In this document: positions 1-8,890 of the stretch, piece after piece
Numbering within the stretch: position 1 is the first letter of the stretch
Layout of the letters: each line of letters starts with the position of its first letter
Source of the DNA: JASLBX01 sp036374175
GTDB taxonomy: Bacteria; Actinomycetota; Actinomycetes; Jiangellales; Jiangellaceae
Direction of reading: 5' to 3'
Length of the DNA: 13,855 nucleotides
Assembly (NCBI GenBank): GCA_036374175.1
Contig: DASUUH010000118.1
Location: forward strand, 1 to 13,855
Made by a program: the position numbers and the translations under genes
Notes under the pieces: generated by a model
Told to the model about the DNA's origin: nothing
Database searches by the model: none
What the model saw: only the letters and a program-made list of their open reading frames with translations

Positions 1-188
1 AGGGCCGACCGTCACCGATTAGCGGCACACGAATCAGCGCCGAAGGCGTTGCTGCCGGAGGCAGAGCCGCGCGGGCTATCGCGCCGGCTACGAGACCTGG
101 CCTCCAGCATGGTGCGGTGGCGCGTCCCAGGTGGGCCCGGCATGCAGCCCCGGCGGCCAACGGCTTCAGGCCAAAGAACGCGATCGGA

Positions 189-740
189 TTACGCGAGTAG
201 GAGCACCGCGATCCAGCCGAACCAGGCGACCAGCGCGCCATAGCCGACTGCCAGGAGCACCGCCAGTAGCCGCGAGGGACGCCCTGTTGTGCCGAAGTCG
301 CCGACGAGGAGAAGAAGGCTGGCCGTCACTCCGAGCCACCCGGTGGCGGTCCAGGTGCCATCAACAAGCACGAGAATCGAGAGCACGAGGGCGCCACCCA
401 TCAGCCCGGATCGGCCGAACAGACGGGTGGCCAGCAGCAGCGGGATGCCCAGCAGTGGTTGGGCGATCGCGAGGGTCATCCACACGAGGTGGTTCGCACC
501 CGGTCCGGGCCAGAACCCGGGGTAGGCCGCCCCGGCGACGAGGAGCAACACAACATCGACCGGTTCAACGCCGCGTAACGTCTGGCGTGAGACGTCCCGG
601 CGCCCGGCGTTGATCTCGAAAAGGACGACCAGCCACGGGCGTGCGCGATGCTTACGCGGGGCCATTCCTGCGGCCCCAACCAGCAGCGTCGCTGCCGCCA
701 CGATCGCAGCGATGCCGCCAACCCAGGAAACCACGTCCAT
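189..740 (-). CDS. Small multi-pass membrane protein, function unknown
   Basis: A 183-residue protein with about five or six hydrophobic stretches: roughly residues 5-25, 62-80, 85-108, 111-133, 134-148 and 158-182. I do not recognise a named family. Short basic loops (around residues 28-35 and 46-56) separate the first two helices. The ATG start at 740 lies 6 nt behind the stop of the upstream SRPBCC gene, so the two are probably cotranscribed and may be translationally coupled; the sequence just before the ATG (GCCGAAG) is only a weak ribosome site. No catalytic motif is visible. An integral membrane location is well supported by composition; the role is unknown. Pairing with a lipid-binding-fold (SRPBCC) gene hints at the envelope or small lipophilic ligands, but that is inference only. 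Confidence 0.7.
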   Translation of the reverse strand: MDVVSWVGGIAAIVAAATLLVGAAGMAPRKHRARPWLVVLFEINAGRRDVSRQTLRGVEPVDVVLLLVAGAAYPGFWPGPGANHLVWMTLAIAQPLLGIPLLLATRLFGRSGLMGGALVLSILVLVDGTWTATGWLGVTASLLLLVGDFGTTGRPSRLLAVLLAVGYGALVAWFGWIAVLLLA

Positions 741-746
741 CTTCGG

Positions 747-1195
747 CTACATTCTGCTGACCGGCGGGCCCTCGAGATGGTGCTTCATGCTCTGCCAGAT
801 CCGCTGCTCCTGACGACGACCGAGCCAGGTGATCAGAGGACTGAGCAGCCGAAACGCGCCCTTGGGCAGGACCTGCCCGGACCAGCTCATGCGGGTGCCT
901 TGCGGGACCGGCTCGAACCTCAGCAGGTATGCGACGTCAGCTTGCTTCATCGTCGTGGTCGAGCCAAGCAACCTTGGCCGGTCGTAGTCGGTGAACTCGA
1001 TGAGCATCTCGGCGTGCGTCCTGCGGACCGCACCACAGAGCGGAACCTAGTGCCCGTGCCGATTGCCCCGGCGGTCAGCTTCTCGCCGGTGACCATGCCG
1101 GAGTCGCACTGCGGCTCGTCGGTCTGGTCCGCGACGTAGTCGAACACCATGTCCACCGGACGACTGATCGTGATTTCACCCTCGATCCTCGCCAT
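747..1195 (-). pseudogene. SRPBCC (polyketide cyclase/START-like) protein, frameshifted
   Basis: Two overlapping reading frames together give one SRPBCC protein of about 149 residues. The first begins with MARIEGEITISRPVDMVFDY, the typical opening strand and helix of this ligand-binding fold, at an ATG at 1195 preceded by GGGGGAG 5 nt upstream. It runs to about 1015 (ending near SAGRT). The second resumes at AEMLIEFTDYDRPRLLG and ends with the C-terminal helix near 747. One base appears to be missing around 1010-1020, where CGCACGCCGAG would need an extra base to read R-T-A-E-M. SRPBCC proteins bind hydrophobic ligands in a helix-grip pocket; the ligand here is unknown. Either a real inactivating deletion or a sequencing error would explain it. 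The gene heads a two-gene unit with the membrane protein downstream. Confidence 0.72.
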
Positions 1196-1440
1196 GTCGC
1201 TCCCCCGGCGAACGACTCGCAACCCTCTCCCCACCAGCAGACCCCACCTCGCCCGAGATCAGCGAGAGCAGTTCGTCCGAGCTGAACGGGACCGAAGTCC
1301 CACGGCCAGGCCATATGGGCTGGAGCAATGCGGACCGGCGGCTTGCGGCCTCCTTCTAAGGATTCACGGCGAATAGACGCACCTCGTGGCCGGTTCACAG
1401 ATGCGCGGACATTGGGCAGGCGGCGGACGAGAATGAAAGC

Positions 1441-2199
1441 ATGGTGATGTCTGGCGACAGGCTTGGACACCCGCTGGTGACCACCGCGGCGTCGTTGGGT
1501 GGCCTCCTCGGAGGGTGGTTGCTGGCCGATGCGGTCCGTCGATTCAGTGTGCGGACGGGTGTGTCGAATAAGGAGGCCTTCGGTTCGCTACCGGGAGATG
1601 AGATCATCCCGCACCCGATGATCGAGTGGACTCGCGGCATCACCGTGCGCAGCCAGCCAGACCAGATCTGGCCGTGGCTGGCGCAGATGGGGTATGGCCG
1701 CGGTGGCTGGTACACCCCCGAGTGGGTCGACCTCTTCGCCAACCGCTGGGTGTTCGGGCAGAAGCGACGGTTCCCTTCCAGCGCCAATCAACTGCTGCCT
1801 GAGCACCAACATGTCGTGGTCGGGGACTTGATCTGCGATGGCCCCGACTATGCGTCGTACTTCCGGGTCGAGCAGGTCGATCCCCCACATGCATTGGTGT
1901 ACCGCTCGATCCGCCACCCTCGGCGCGGCAGCAAGATCGACATCACCGACCCCGACTCGCCATCGAGAGTGGAGCGGCAACTGCGCGAATCAGGGAACTA
2001 TCTCGACTTCACCTGGACGCTGGTTGTCAACGAACTTGACGGGCACCGAAGCCGGCTGCTGGTCCGCACCCGGGGCAACTACGGGCACAAGGCCTCCGCG
2101 CTGCTCTTCACACCGCTCGGGCTTGTCGATGCAACCTATGGCATGGCAATGTTGCGCGCCATCGCCCGACGCACCGAATCGTTGAGCCCACGGCCGTGA
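1441..2199 (+). CDS. SRPBCC family protein with N-terminal hydrophobic segment
   Basis: 252 residues. After a hydrophobic stretch (residues 12-30, possible membrane anchor) comes an SRPBCC-type domain from about residue 58. The motif TVRSQPDQIWPWLAQMGYGR (68-87) followed by GGWYTPEWVD matches the start of the family in which a Trp-Pro-Trp helix is followed by a Gly-Arg-Gly-Trp-Tyr turn. The domain closes with a long C-terminal helix (AMLRAIARR). Such proteins bind lipophilic small molecules; no enzyme activity can be assigned. Start choice is uncertain: ATG at 1441 and ATG at 1447 are both possible, with only a weak purine-rich stretch (GAATGAAAG) before them. It is divergent from the frameshifted SRPBCC gene across a 245 bp spacer that probably holds both promoters, and convergent with the acyltransferase gene. 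Confidence 0.75.
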   Translation: MVMSGDRLGHPLVTTAASLGGLLGGWLLADAVRRFSVRTGVSNKEAFGSLPGDEIIPHPMIEWTRGITVRSQPDQIWPWLAQMGYGRGGWYTPEWVDLFANRWVFGQKRRFPSSANQLLPEHQHVVVGDLICDGPDYASYFRVEQVDPPHALVYRSIRHPRRGSKIDITDPDSPSRVERQLRESGNYLDFTWTLVVNELDGHRSRLLVRTRGNYGHKASALLFTPLGLVDATYGMAMLRAIARRTESLSPRP

Positions 2200-2295
2200 A
2201 CCGCAGCCGGGACTTCTCGGACTGCAGGGGGTCGTCACGCCGAGGAAGGATTCACCCGTCCACGTGTGTGCGGGCATCGGTTCGGTTTGGCCATC

Positions 2296-3495
2296 TCAAG
2301 CTTGCGTGGGTCCGACAGTCGCGGGCGCGCGCGGTCGGGCGGTGCCGAGGAGACGGCGCAGGCCAGGCACCCTGCGCGAGGTGTGTGCGGCGCCGAACGA
2401 GAGCAGGACTGCCACGGCCGCGACGACACCGACCTTAAGGAACGGTGAGACGTCCGGTCCGGTGATGGCGGCCTGCAAGGGCACGACGATGTACAGGTGC
2501 AGGATGTAGGCCGCGTAGCTGGTCGCCGCCATGGCAGACACCAACCGCAGCGGTCGGTGGACCATTTCGCGGACGACCACGAGGACACCCACCGCGAGAC
2601 CAACGCAGACCAGTCCCTCGAGGGTGCTTCGCACCAAGGACTGCCATCCCAAGCCCCCGTTCGCGAGCTCGTTGTAGCGCCAACTGTCCGGCGCGAGCAT
2701 CTGGACCGCCACCATGCACAAGGAGGCGACCAGGCCCACGCCCAGCCAGGTAAGGCCCACCCCGCTCCGCAGCCTGCGCAGCCAATCACCCCGGTACGCT
2801 GCCGCGCCGAGGACGAACAGGCTCACGTACTGCGGCAGGCGGGCCGGCTCTGCGGGCACCAGCCACAACAGTGGCACCCACTCGTCGACGGGATACCACC
2901 ATCGGACCACCCAGGTGACCGCGACCAGGCCGACGGCGAAGGCGAGAATCGCGCGGTGCCCGGGCGTCGCCCACGAGCGCGGCGCACCACGGGCAAGCCG
3001 ACGCCAGATGACATAGGCAACCGAATACAGCACCAGGTGCCCGAGGAACCACAGGTGCAGGTAGAGAGGCGCCCACGCGTCGTCGTACAGCGAGCCCACG
3101 AAACCGCCGAACGATTCCGGCTGCTCGACGGCCAAGGCGATGGGCAGGTTCGCGGCGACGCCGAACACCAACAACGGCACGCCAATGCGGCTCCAACGTT
3201 CGCGGAGGAACCGCCGCGGTCCCTTCCGGTCGTACGCCGGCGGCACGAAGTGGCCGGCGACCAGAAACAGCAGACCAAGTCCCACTGCAGCGTTCACCGT
3301 GTAGAACGGCCGGAACCAGTCGCTCTGCGCCGCGTCGGTCACCGGCCACTCCCCGGTCGGCCCGTAGGGCTGGGCAGCATGGTGGACGATCACCATTGCG
3401 ATGACAGCGACACGGACCACGTCCAGGGACACCAACCGCTCCCGGCCCGACCGCACAGCGGACGTGCGCACGGGTGGCATCGGCATCCCAGACAT
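2296..3495 (-). CDS. Acyltransferase 3 family membrane protein
   Basis: 399 residues, with about ten hydrophobic helices. The N-terminal signature RLVSLDVVRVAVIAMVIVHH (20-39) carries the family's conserved Asp-x-x-Arg and the essential His in the first helix, and a later LHLWFLGHLVLYS segment matches the fourth-helix region. Members transfer acyl groups (often acetyl or succinyl) from a cytoplasmic donor onto sugars, glycans, antibiotics or lipids at the membrane; the acceptor cannot be deduced. The ATG at 3495 is preceded by AAGGGA about 8 nt upstream, which supports this start. It ends 96 bp from the stop of the convergent SRPBCC gene; I found no clean terminator hairpin between them. Length and order look normal for a single-domain OafA/YrhL-like protein, with no extracellular SGNH domain. 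Confidence 0.88.
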   Translation of the reverse strand: MSGMPMPPVRTSAVRSGRERLVSLDVVRVAVIAMVIVHHAAQPYGPTGEWPVTDAAQSDWFRPFYTVNAAVGLGLLFLVAGHFVPPAYDRKGPRRFLRERWSRIGVPLLVFGVAANLPIALAVEQPESFGGFVGSLYDDAWAPLYLHLWFLGHLVLYSVAYVIWRRLARGAPRSWATPGHRAILAFAVGLVAVTWVVRWWYPVDEWVPLLWLVPAEPARLPQYVSLFVLGAAAYRGDWLRRLRSGVGLTWLGVGLVASLCMVAVQMLAPDSWRYNELANGGLGWQSLVRSTLEGLVCVGLAVGVLVVVREMVHRPLRLVSAMAATSYAAYILHLYIVVPLQAAITGPDVSPFLKVGVVAAVAVLLSFGAAHTSRRVPGLRRLLGTARPRAPATVGPTQA

Positions 3496-4221
3496 CGCAA
3501 CGTCCCTTCAGTGGCTGATACCGTCATCACGCCACCCCCGATCCCCAGGTGCCAGGGGCTAACGGCCCGGGTCGGGTCTACAAACCTGACCACGGCAACC
3601 ACCACCGGCAGGACCGGGCCCCTCCACATGTTCGCGTCCCGATGACCACCTCAACAGCGGGGGCGCCGCCCGAGGCTTGGTCTGCCAAGCATGAGCTCGG
3701 CCAGACGCGGATCATCGGCGCCCCGGCCATATGGCCTCACTGTGTGACCGCCCGTGCGCGTGCTTAGGGCCGTACAGCTGCGGATCCGCGTCGATGGCGG
3801 GAGGTCAGGCCTTAGCGTTCGCTCGCCGGGGCCTTGGTTCGGCCACGGACGAAGGTCGAGGCCGGGCGGGACGCACTCCGCGGCGGCGAGCACGCACGGA
3901 CCCTCAATGTGAAAACGGGAGAGGAGGGAGTCTCGATGAGCAGTTGGACCTTGCCGATGTTTACCCGTCTTGGGTCGTGATCGGTCCGGTTTGCCTCGGC
4001 GTCGCGGGCGTAGCCTGCTGGCCGACCAGATCGTGTGGCCGCCCGGACGGAAGGGTGGTGGGTTCTCCGCCTCGTGGCTGATGATCGGGTTGAGCGCCGG
4101 GACTGTCACAGGACGCCGAAATGGACGTTGATGAGTTGGCCGTCCCGGAGGTGCGCCCACCACACCACAGGTCTCGCGGCGCCCGGTTCGGCCCTGCTGC
4201 CCGGAAAGGTCTACCGCCAGG
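3496..4221. other. About 725 bp without a recognisable gene
   Basis: Open frames exist on both strands, but their translations are rich in Arg, Pro, Gly and His, lack any motif I know, and look like GC-rich noise. Two small things stand out. GGCCATATGGCC at 3725-3736 is a perfect 12 bp palindrome. A strong ribosome-site-like sequence, GGAGGG, lies before the ATG at 3936, which opens only 14 codons before TGA at 3978-3980. The promoter of the acyltransferase gene should lie just to the right of 3495. The stretch may be ordinary intergenic DNA or the remains of a decayed gene. Confidence 0.45.
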
Positions 4222-5650
4222 CTAGGCCTCGGGTGGTGAGAGGCCGCGCGGGGTCCTGTTCTCGATTCCCAGCTCTGCGAGGGCATCGGCCAGACCTTCG
4301 GCGAACGCGCTGAGAGACGGGACGACGTTGACGTCACCGACGATGTCGATGTTGAGCTGGCCGGCGTACGAGAGCGTCCCGACGGCGATCGGGACGTTGC
4401 CCTGCACGACCCCCACCTGGAACAGCTCGAGGATGCGCGCGCCGGCGAGTGCCAGCGGTGCGGTGGGGCCGCGGAGGTTGCTGGTGAGTAGGTTGACCAG
4501 CCGCTGGTGGAACATCGCCCGCACCATCCAGCGCTGGGCGAACCGTCCGCTGGGCTGGTAAAGAGCATGCCGCTTCCGCTCCGTGGTGGCATGTGAGATG
4601 CACTCGAGCCGCTGGCCCGGATCGGGCTCTCCCACTGGCAGCGGCGCGAGCATGACCGCTACCCGGTTCCCGCCTGCTTCCTCGGCGCTGCGAATCGATG
4701 TCGCGACTGGCCCTGAGGACCAACCCTGGCTCGAGCTCCCGCCGACCATTGAGCAGCCTTCGTGCACCGCCGGCGACCGCAGCCAACAAGACGTCGTTTA
4801 CGGTCGCGCCATGGGCGTGGGCCACGGTCTTGGCAGAGGCGAGATCGGTGCGTACGAGGCACATCTGACGGCGCGCACCAACCGCACGGTTGAACGAGAC
4901 CTTCGGGGCCAGCCTCTCTCGGAGCAGCTGGCGGATCTGGTCGCCGATCGTCGCCAGCCGGCGGGTCACCACGGTCGGTCGCCATACCAGCGACAGGACG
5001 CCACCGGTACCAACCGACCACCGGGCGAGGTTGTCCGCGAGCAGCTCACCGTTGCCGGGCAATTGCCGGGGAGTCCAGGTCGGAGATGGGGCGGCCACCT
5101 GCGGCTGTGCGCCAACGACAGGCTCGCATGTCGAATTCCGCACTGGGTCCAGCAGCGCCCCGATCACCTCCACCGCTGCGATGCCGTCAGCGACCACGTG
5201 GTGCAAGCGGACGAGCAACCCGACCGTGCCATCGGCGAGCCCAGGCAACAGGCACATTTCCCAGAGTGGACGGCCGCGGCGCAACGGCGGCTCGTTGAGT
5301 TCAGCACATAGTCTCAGCAGGGCCGCCTCGTCGCCCGGTGCAGGAACAGCCCGGACCCGCAGGTGCGCATCGATATCGAAGGCAGGGTCGTCCGTCCATA
5401 CCGGCGGTCCGAGCCCAATGCGCGGGTGGTGGAGCACCTGGCGCAGGCGAGGCGCCCGGTGCAGGCGTAGCTCAAGGTGTTGTCGAACCGCATCCAACCG
5501 CAGCTGCCCGGAGTCATCGAGCAGAGACGTGCCGTCGAGGAGGGCGAGCGCCGCGACATGCATCGGCATACCGCGCTGCTCCACCCGTAGGTTGCTGACA
5601 TCCAGTGGAGTCAGCCGGTCCAGCCGGTGCCGAGTTGTGGACCGGTTCAT
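4222..5650 (-). pseudogene. WS/DGAT-type O-acyltransferase, frameshifted
   Basis: Wax ester synthase/diacylglycerol acyltransferases join acyl-CoA to a long-chain alcohol or diacylglycerol to make storage lipids. The first frame (start 5650) carries the catalytic HHxxxDG motif as HHVVADG at residues 150-156, preceded by PLWEMCLLPGL. Near 4700-4715 the homology moves to another frame: LEPGLVLRA stops and VATSIRSAEEAGGNRVAVML continues, through NLRGPTAPLALAGARILELF and SYAGQLNIDIVGD to the stop at 4222. A two-base deletion, or one extra base, explains the shift. The full span would give about 475 residues, the usual family size, so nothing else seems to be missing. The start lies 12 nt after the stop of the DUF6544-like gene, with GAGAA as a weak ribosome site. 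If the shift is real, the protein loses its C-terminal third and is probably dead. Confidence 0.82.
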
Positions 5651-5662
5651 TGCAGTTCTCGC

Positions 5663-6493
5663 TCAGGCCGCTGGCTCGGCTCCGATATCGATCCGCGCAG
5701 GCAGGTTGAACTGCGCGGTCTGGGGCAGGAACCGGCCGCGTATGTATTCGTGGTCGCGGCCGGCGGGGTGCCAGATGGCGCTGAGGGCGGTGGGGAACGG
5801 CCGGCCGCCGTGGATCTCCCAGCCCTGCACCGGGGTCGTCCACAAGGTGCGCACCAGCCCGGACGGCCCGGTGTACCAGCGGTCGGTCGTGCCGAACTCG
5901 ATGAGGCGGCCGTCCGCGTCGATCCTGATCTGAGCGGTCACCGAGTTGCCGGCGTCGGTGAGCGTCACTTCGAAGGTGTCGTCGCCGGCGGCGCTCCACG
6001 TGACGGCAGGGTCGAGCAGCATGGACGGGGCGATCAAGCACGCGTCGTTGAGGTAGGTGACCAGCTCGCCCAGGTCGAGCTCGCGACCGGATTCGTTGAC
6101 CACCGGCACAATGCCCAGGAGCTTGCCGCGCATCCGCCCGTGCCCGCCGAAGTAGATGTCGGTGCCGAACAACGGCACGATCTTGGCGATGTTGACGCGC
6201 ATGTCGAAGATGCGGCAGACCGGGTGGCTGGTGTTGTACTGCCACGCCACGCATGACGTCCAGGGACTGCCCTCGCGCAGCCGGAACGCGCCCCTGAAGC
6301 AGATGCGGAAGGACCAGTCGCGGGGATGGCCCATCACACCCATGAAGCGCAAGTACCGCTGTGCCGGGGCAGGCAGGCCGGCGACTTCGTTCTCGCTCAC
6401 CGTCTCTGCCACCGGCGGCTTGGTCGGCAGGTTCGAGTCAGCGACGTGCGCCAGCAGGCGCCCTCGCACGCTCAACCTGGCCAACACGTTCAT
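5663..6493 (-). CDS. DUF6544-like protein
   Basis: 276 residues from the ATG at 6493. The segment LPAPAQRYLRFMGVMG (about 41-56), then a Trp-rich strand, DIYFGGHGRMRGKLLGIVPV and a later GELVTYLNDACLIAPSMLL resemble the uncharacterised family I know as DUF6544 (formerly DUF6920); the family number is from memory. No catalytic residues are established for the family. An upstream extension of the frame to 6679 exists, but the ATG at 6493 has GGGAG about 8-9 nt before it and lies 2 nt after the stop of the oxidoreductase gene, so it is the better start. The tight spacing on both sides puts it in an operon with an NDH-2-like oxidoreductase and a WS/DGAT acyltransferase, suggesting a role near redox or lipid metabolism (inference). 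Confidence 0.75.
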   Translation of the reverse strand: MNVLARLSVRGRLLAHVADSNLPTKPPVAETVSENEVAGLPAPAQRYLRFMGVMGHPRDWSFRICFRGAFRLREGSPWTSCVAWQYNTSHPVCRIFDMRVNIAKIVPLFGTDIYFGGHGRMRGKLLGIVPVVNESGRELDLGELVTYLNDACLIAPSMLLDPAVTWSAAGDDTFEVTLTDAGNSVTAQIRIDADGRLIEFGTTDRWYTGPSGLVRTLWTTPVQGWEIHGGRPFPTALSAIWHPAGRDHEYIRGRFLPQTAQFNLPARIDIGAEPAA

Positions 6494-6495
6494 GA

Positions 6496-7857
6496 TCAAC
6501 TCTCCCGTTGTGGCGCGACAGCCCCGGCCGGCGCGGCTCGCTCCGGCCCGGGAAGTTCGATGAGGACCCTGGTCGTGTTCTTGTGCGTCACATGCCACCA
6601 CCGCCACTTCTGGGCCAGACTGAGCCGGTTGGCGCCGCCTCGGAGGTATGCCAGATGCAGCGCCCCCCACGCTGCCCATGCCGGCCTGCCGGTGAGGTGC
6701 AGGTGACGGGTCTGAACCACCGCAGCGTTGCGACCGACGACAGCCATCGAGCCCTTGTCGTGGTACCGGAACGGTCTGGGCGTTTCACCGGCGAGGAGCC
6801 CGGTGATCTGCCGGCCGGTGTGCCGCGCCGACTGGATCGCTAGCTGTGCGACCTGAGGAAGGGCCCGCCCGTCAGGTGTGGCCACAGCGGCGAGGTCGCC
6901 GACCACGAACGTGTCACGGTGATGTGCCGGCCCCAGGTCCGCGCCCACCACGACGCGGCCACCGATGATCTTCAGGCCCGACGCGGCAACCCAGGCCGGC
7001 GCGGTCACCCCACCGGCCCAGACGACAGTACGCGCAGGCAGCCACTCACCCGTGCGCAGGCGGACGCCGCCGGGGCCCACCTCGCTGACGCCGGTGGCGA
7101 GACGCACGTGCACTCCGCGGCGAACAAGCGTCCGGTAGACATAGCCGCTGAGGCCCGGGTGAAAGGCGGGCAACAGCCGGTCGCCCTGCTCCACGATCGT
7201 GATCTGCATGGCAGCCGGATCGATGTCCGGGTAATCGCTGACGAAGCTGTATCGGAACAGATCGCGCAGATAGCCGGCGAGCTCGACGCCGGTGGACCCA
7301 CCGCCGATGATCGCCACGCTGGTGGCACCGCCGGCGATGCGCTCCCGGTCCGCCGCCGCAGCCTCGAACGAGCGCAGCACACTGTTGCGAAGCCGCACAG
7401 CATCGGTGACGCTCTTTAGCGGGATGGCGTACGCCGCCGCACCGGGTACCCCGCCGAACGAGGCGACCACGCCAGGGCACAGCACCAGGTAGTCGAACGA
7501 GATGACCTCGTCGTCCTCGAGGAGCACCCGGCTGCGGGCCCAGTCGATGCCGACGACCGTGCCCACCCGGAACGTGACACCGCCACCCAGCGCGGCGCGG
7601 GTCGGGCTCACCACATCCTCCGGTGAGATCAGCCCCACCGCGGCCTGGAACAGCAGCGGCGGGAACGTGGTGTAGTTGCACGAATCGACAAGGATCAGGT
7701 CCACCGGAGCATTGCGAAGCGTATGCACCACGGTCAGTCCGGCCAGCCCGGCGCCCACGACAACGACCCGCGGTCGCCCACCCCGACCACCGTCGGCAAA
7801 CGCGTCCGTGCCGGCCATCGCCCCGGCCGCAGCGCCGGAGTCTGGTGCTCCATTCAT
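6496..7857 (-). CDS. NDH-2-like NAD(P)/FAD-dependent oxidoreductase
   Basis: 453 residues from the ATG at 7857. Two Rossmann folds are clear: VVVVGAGLAGL (31-41) binds FAD and VAIIGGGSTGVELAG (181-195) binds NAD(P)H. VVGDLAA (318-324) is the second FAD motif. TTFPPLLFQAAVGLISPED (63-81) and AQLAIQ (337-342) match type II NADH dehydrogenases, whose AQxAxQ motif contributes to the quinone site. The likely reaction is NADH oxidation with a membrane quinone; a related carotenoid- or ferredoxin-type reductase is less likely. The frame is open far upstream into a hydrolase remnant with no stop between them, so an automatic call could give a 731-residue fusion. The start is uncertain: GGAGG lies only 1 nt before the ATG at 7857, and ATG 7818 is an alternative. 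It heads the operon with the DUF6544-like and WS/DGAT genes. Confidence 0.87.
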   Translation of the reverse strand: MNGAPDSGAAAGAMAGTDAFADGGRGGRPRVVVVGAGLAGLTVVHTLRNAPVDLILVDSCNYTTFPPLLFQAAVGLISPEDVVSPTRAALGGGVTFRVGTVVGIDWARSRVLLEDDEVISFDYLVLCPGVVASFGGVPGAAAYAIPLKSVTDAVRLRNSVLRSFEAAAADRERIAGGATSVAIIGGGSTGVELAGYLRDLFRYSFVSDYPDIDPAAMQITIVEQGDRLLPAFHPGLSGYVYRTLVRRGVHVRLATGVSEVGPGGVRLRTGEWLPARTVVWAGGVTAPAWVAASGLKIIGGRVVVGADLGPAHHRDTFVVGDLAAVATPDGRALPQVAQLAIQSARHTGRQITGLLAGETPRPFRYHDKGSMAVVGRNAAVVQTRHLHLTGRPAWAAWGALHLAYLRGGANRLSLAQKWRWWHVTHKNTTRVLIELPGPERAAPAGAVAPQRES

Positions 7858-8061
7858 GCCTCCACGGTGGCGGCGCGTCGCCGCGCAGAGCAGGGCCGGA
7901 CGTCCCAATGCGCACAGCCGTTCGTCAACCAATGCTGCCTCCGGTGCGACCATCGTGGGAGGGTCCTCAGCGGCTTGGCCGGCCGAGCGTGCCGGCCAAA
8001 GCAGGCAATCACCACCCGGGAGACCTATTCCAGGCGGAAGGGTGGGGCAGGAGCGCCCTGT

Positions 8062-8890
8062 GCGACACATGACGTGTCCAGCCGGGTCGGCACTGCCGGC
8101 GTCCAGAAACGCGGAGATGACCGCGGGCATGCACCCGAGGTGCCCGACGACGTGCTGCTGGGCGGGCATCACCACGATGCCGCTGTTCGGCTGCTGGGCC
8201 GGCACGGCGGCCAGGTTCGCCGGAGGATCTTGCGGATCTCCGTCTCCGACCAACCACAGCACCGGGGTATCCGTCTGGACCGCGGCGGCGTTGTTCTCCG
8301 GCACCACGCCGTCCGGGAGGTACCGGCACATAACGGCGCGGTCCTCCGCCTTGGCCAGCTCTCGCTCCAGGGCGTAGCTCCCGGCGCCCTGTCGCGCCAC
8401 CTCGGCCGGGTCGAATCGGGCCCAAGCCTCGGAACAGAAGATCTCGTCAGCCATCAGAAGAGTTGGGCCGCCGCCGCCCGGCGGCGCAGCGCTGGTGATC
8501 GCGCTGCCTCGATCCACTGCTCCTGGTAGGCAAGATGCACGGCAAGCGGGATCTGGACCGCCGTCGAGTCGGTCAGTAGGGCCGCGTGAATCGCCTCGGC
8601 GAGGAGGATTCGGTCGACGACCGCCTCGTCTCCGGATTCGGGATCGACGATCGTGAGCGGTGTGTCCAGTCGATCCACCAGCGCCGCCCACTCGTCAGCC
8701 AGCTCCGGGAACGCTTCGTGGCACGCCGCGTCCTCGGCGCAGCGCTGGAACAGCAGATCCAGAGCCGCCTGGCTTTTCGCCGCGATTCGTTCGAGCACCG
8801 GGACGTCGACCGGGGTCGAGCCGTCGAGGACCGCCGCCCGCACGTGCTCGCCATGCTGGCGCAGGTAGTACTGCGCCAGGGTGTCGGCCA
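8062..8890 (-). pseudogene. TAP-like alpha/beta hydrolase remnant, truncated and frameshifted
   Basis: The middle and C-terminal parts of a tripeptidyl-aminopeptidase-like alpha/beta hydrolase. TLAQYYLRQHGEHVRAAVLD is the region right after the nucleophile elbow, and the cap follows with QRCAEDAACHEAFPELADEW. The elbow itself (GxSxGG with the catalytic Ser) is gone: at 8879-8890 the sequence switches to an excisionase gene. A second defect lies at 8452-8458, where AAQLF runs into TGA and the homology resumes one base off as LMADEIFCSEAWARF; one missing C explains it. The downstream part keeps the Asp region (VGDGDPQDPP) and the His region (VVGHLGC), ending near 8062. Stop and restart overlap as TGATG. 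With no serine the product cannot be a working hydrolase. The 204 bp from here to the oxidoreductase start show no further recognisable coding. Confidence 0.82.

Noticed and set aside
1..188. An open frame from the left edge, possibly the end of an upstream gene
   Set aside because: The translation is Arg/Pro-rich, matches no family I know and overlaps the 3' end of the membrane protein gene on the other strand. I see no feature here that I can support.
2497..3645. A 382-codon plus-strand frame opposite the acyltransferase 3 gene
   Set aside because: It is rich in His, Gln, Arg and Pro and mirrors a clear transmembrane protein on the other strand: a typical GC-rich antisense shadow.
3651..4592. 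A 313-codon minus-strand frame spanning the gap and the end of WS/DGAT
   Set aside because: In 4222-4592 it is out of frame with the clear acyltransferase homology, and the rest is Arg/Pro/Ser-rich without motifs.
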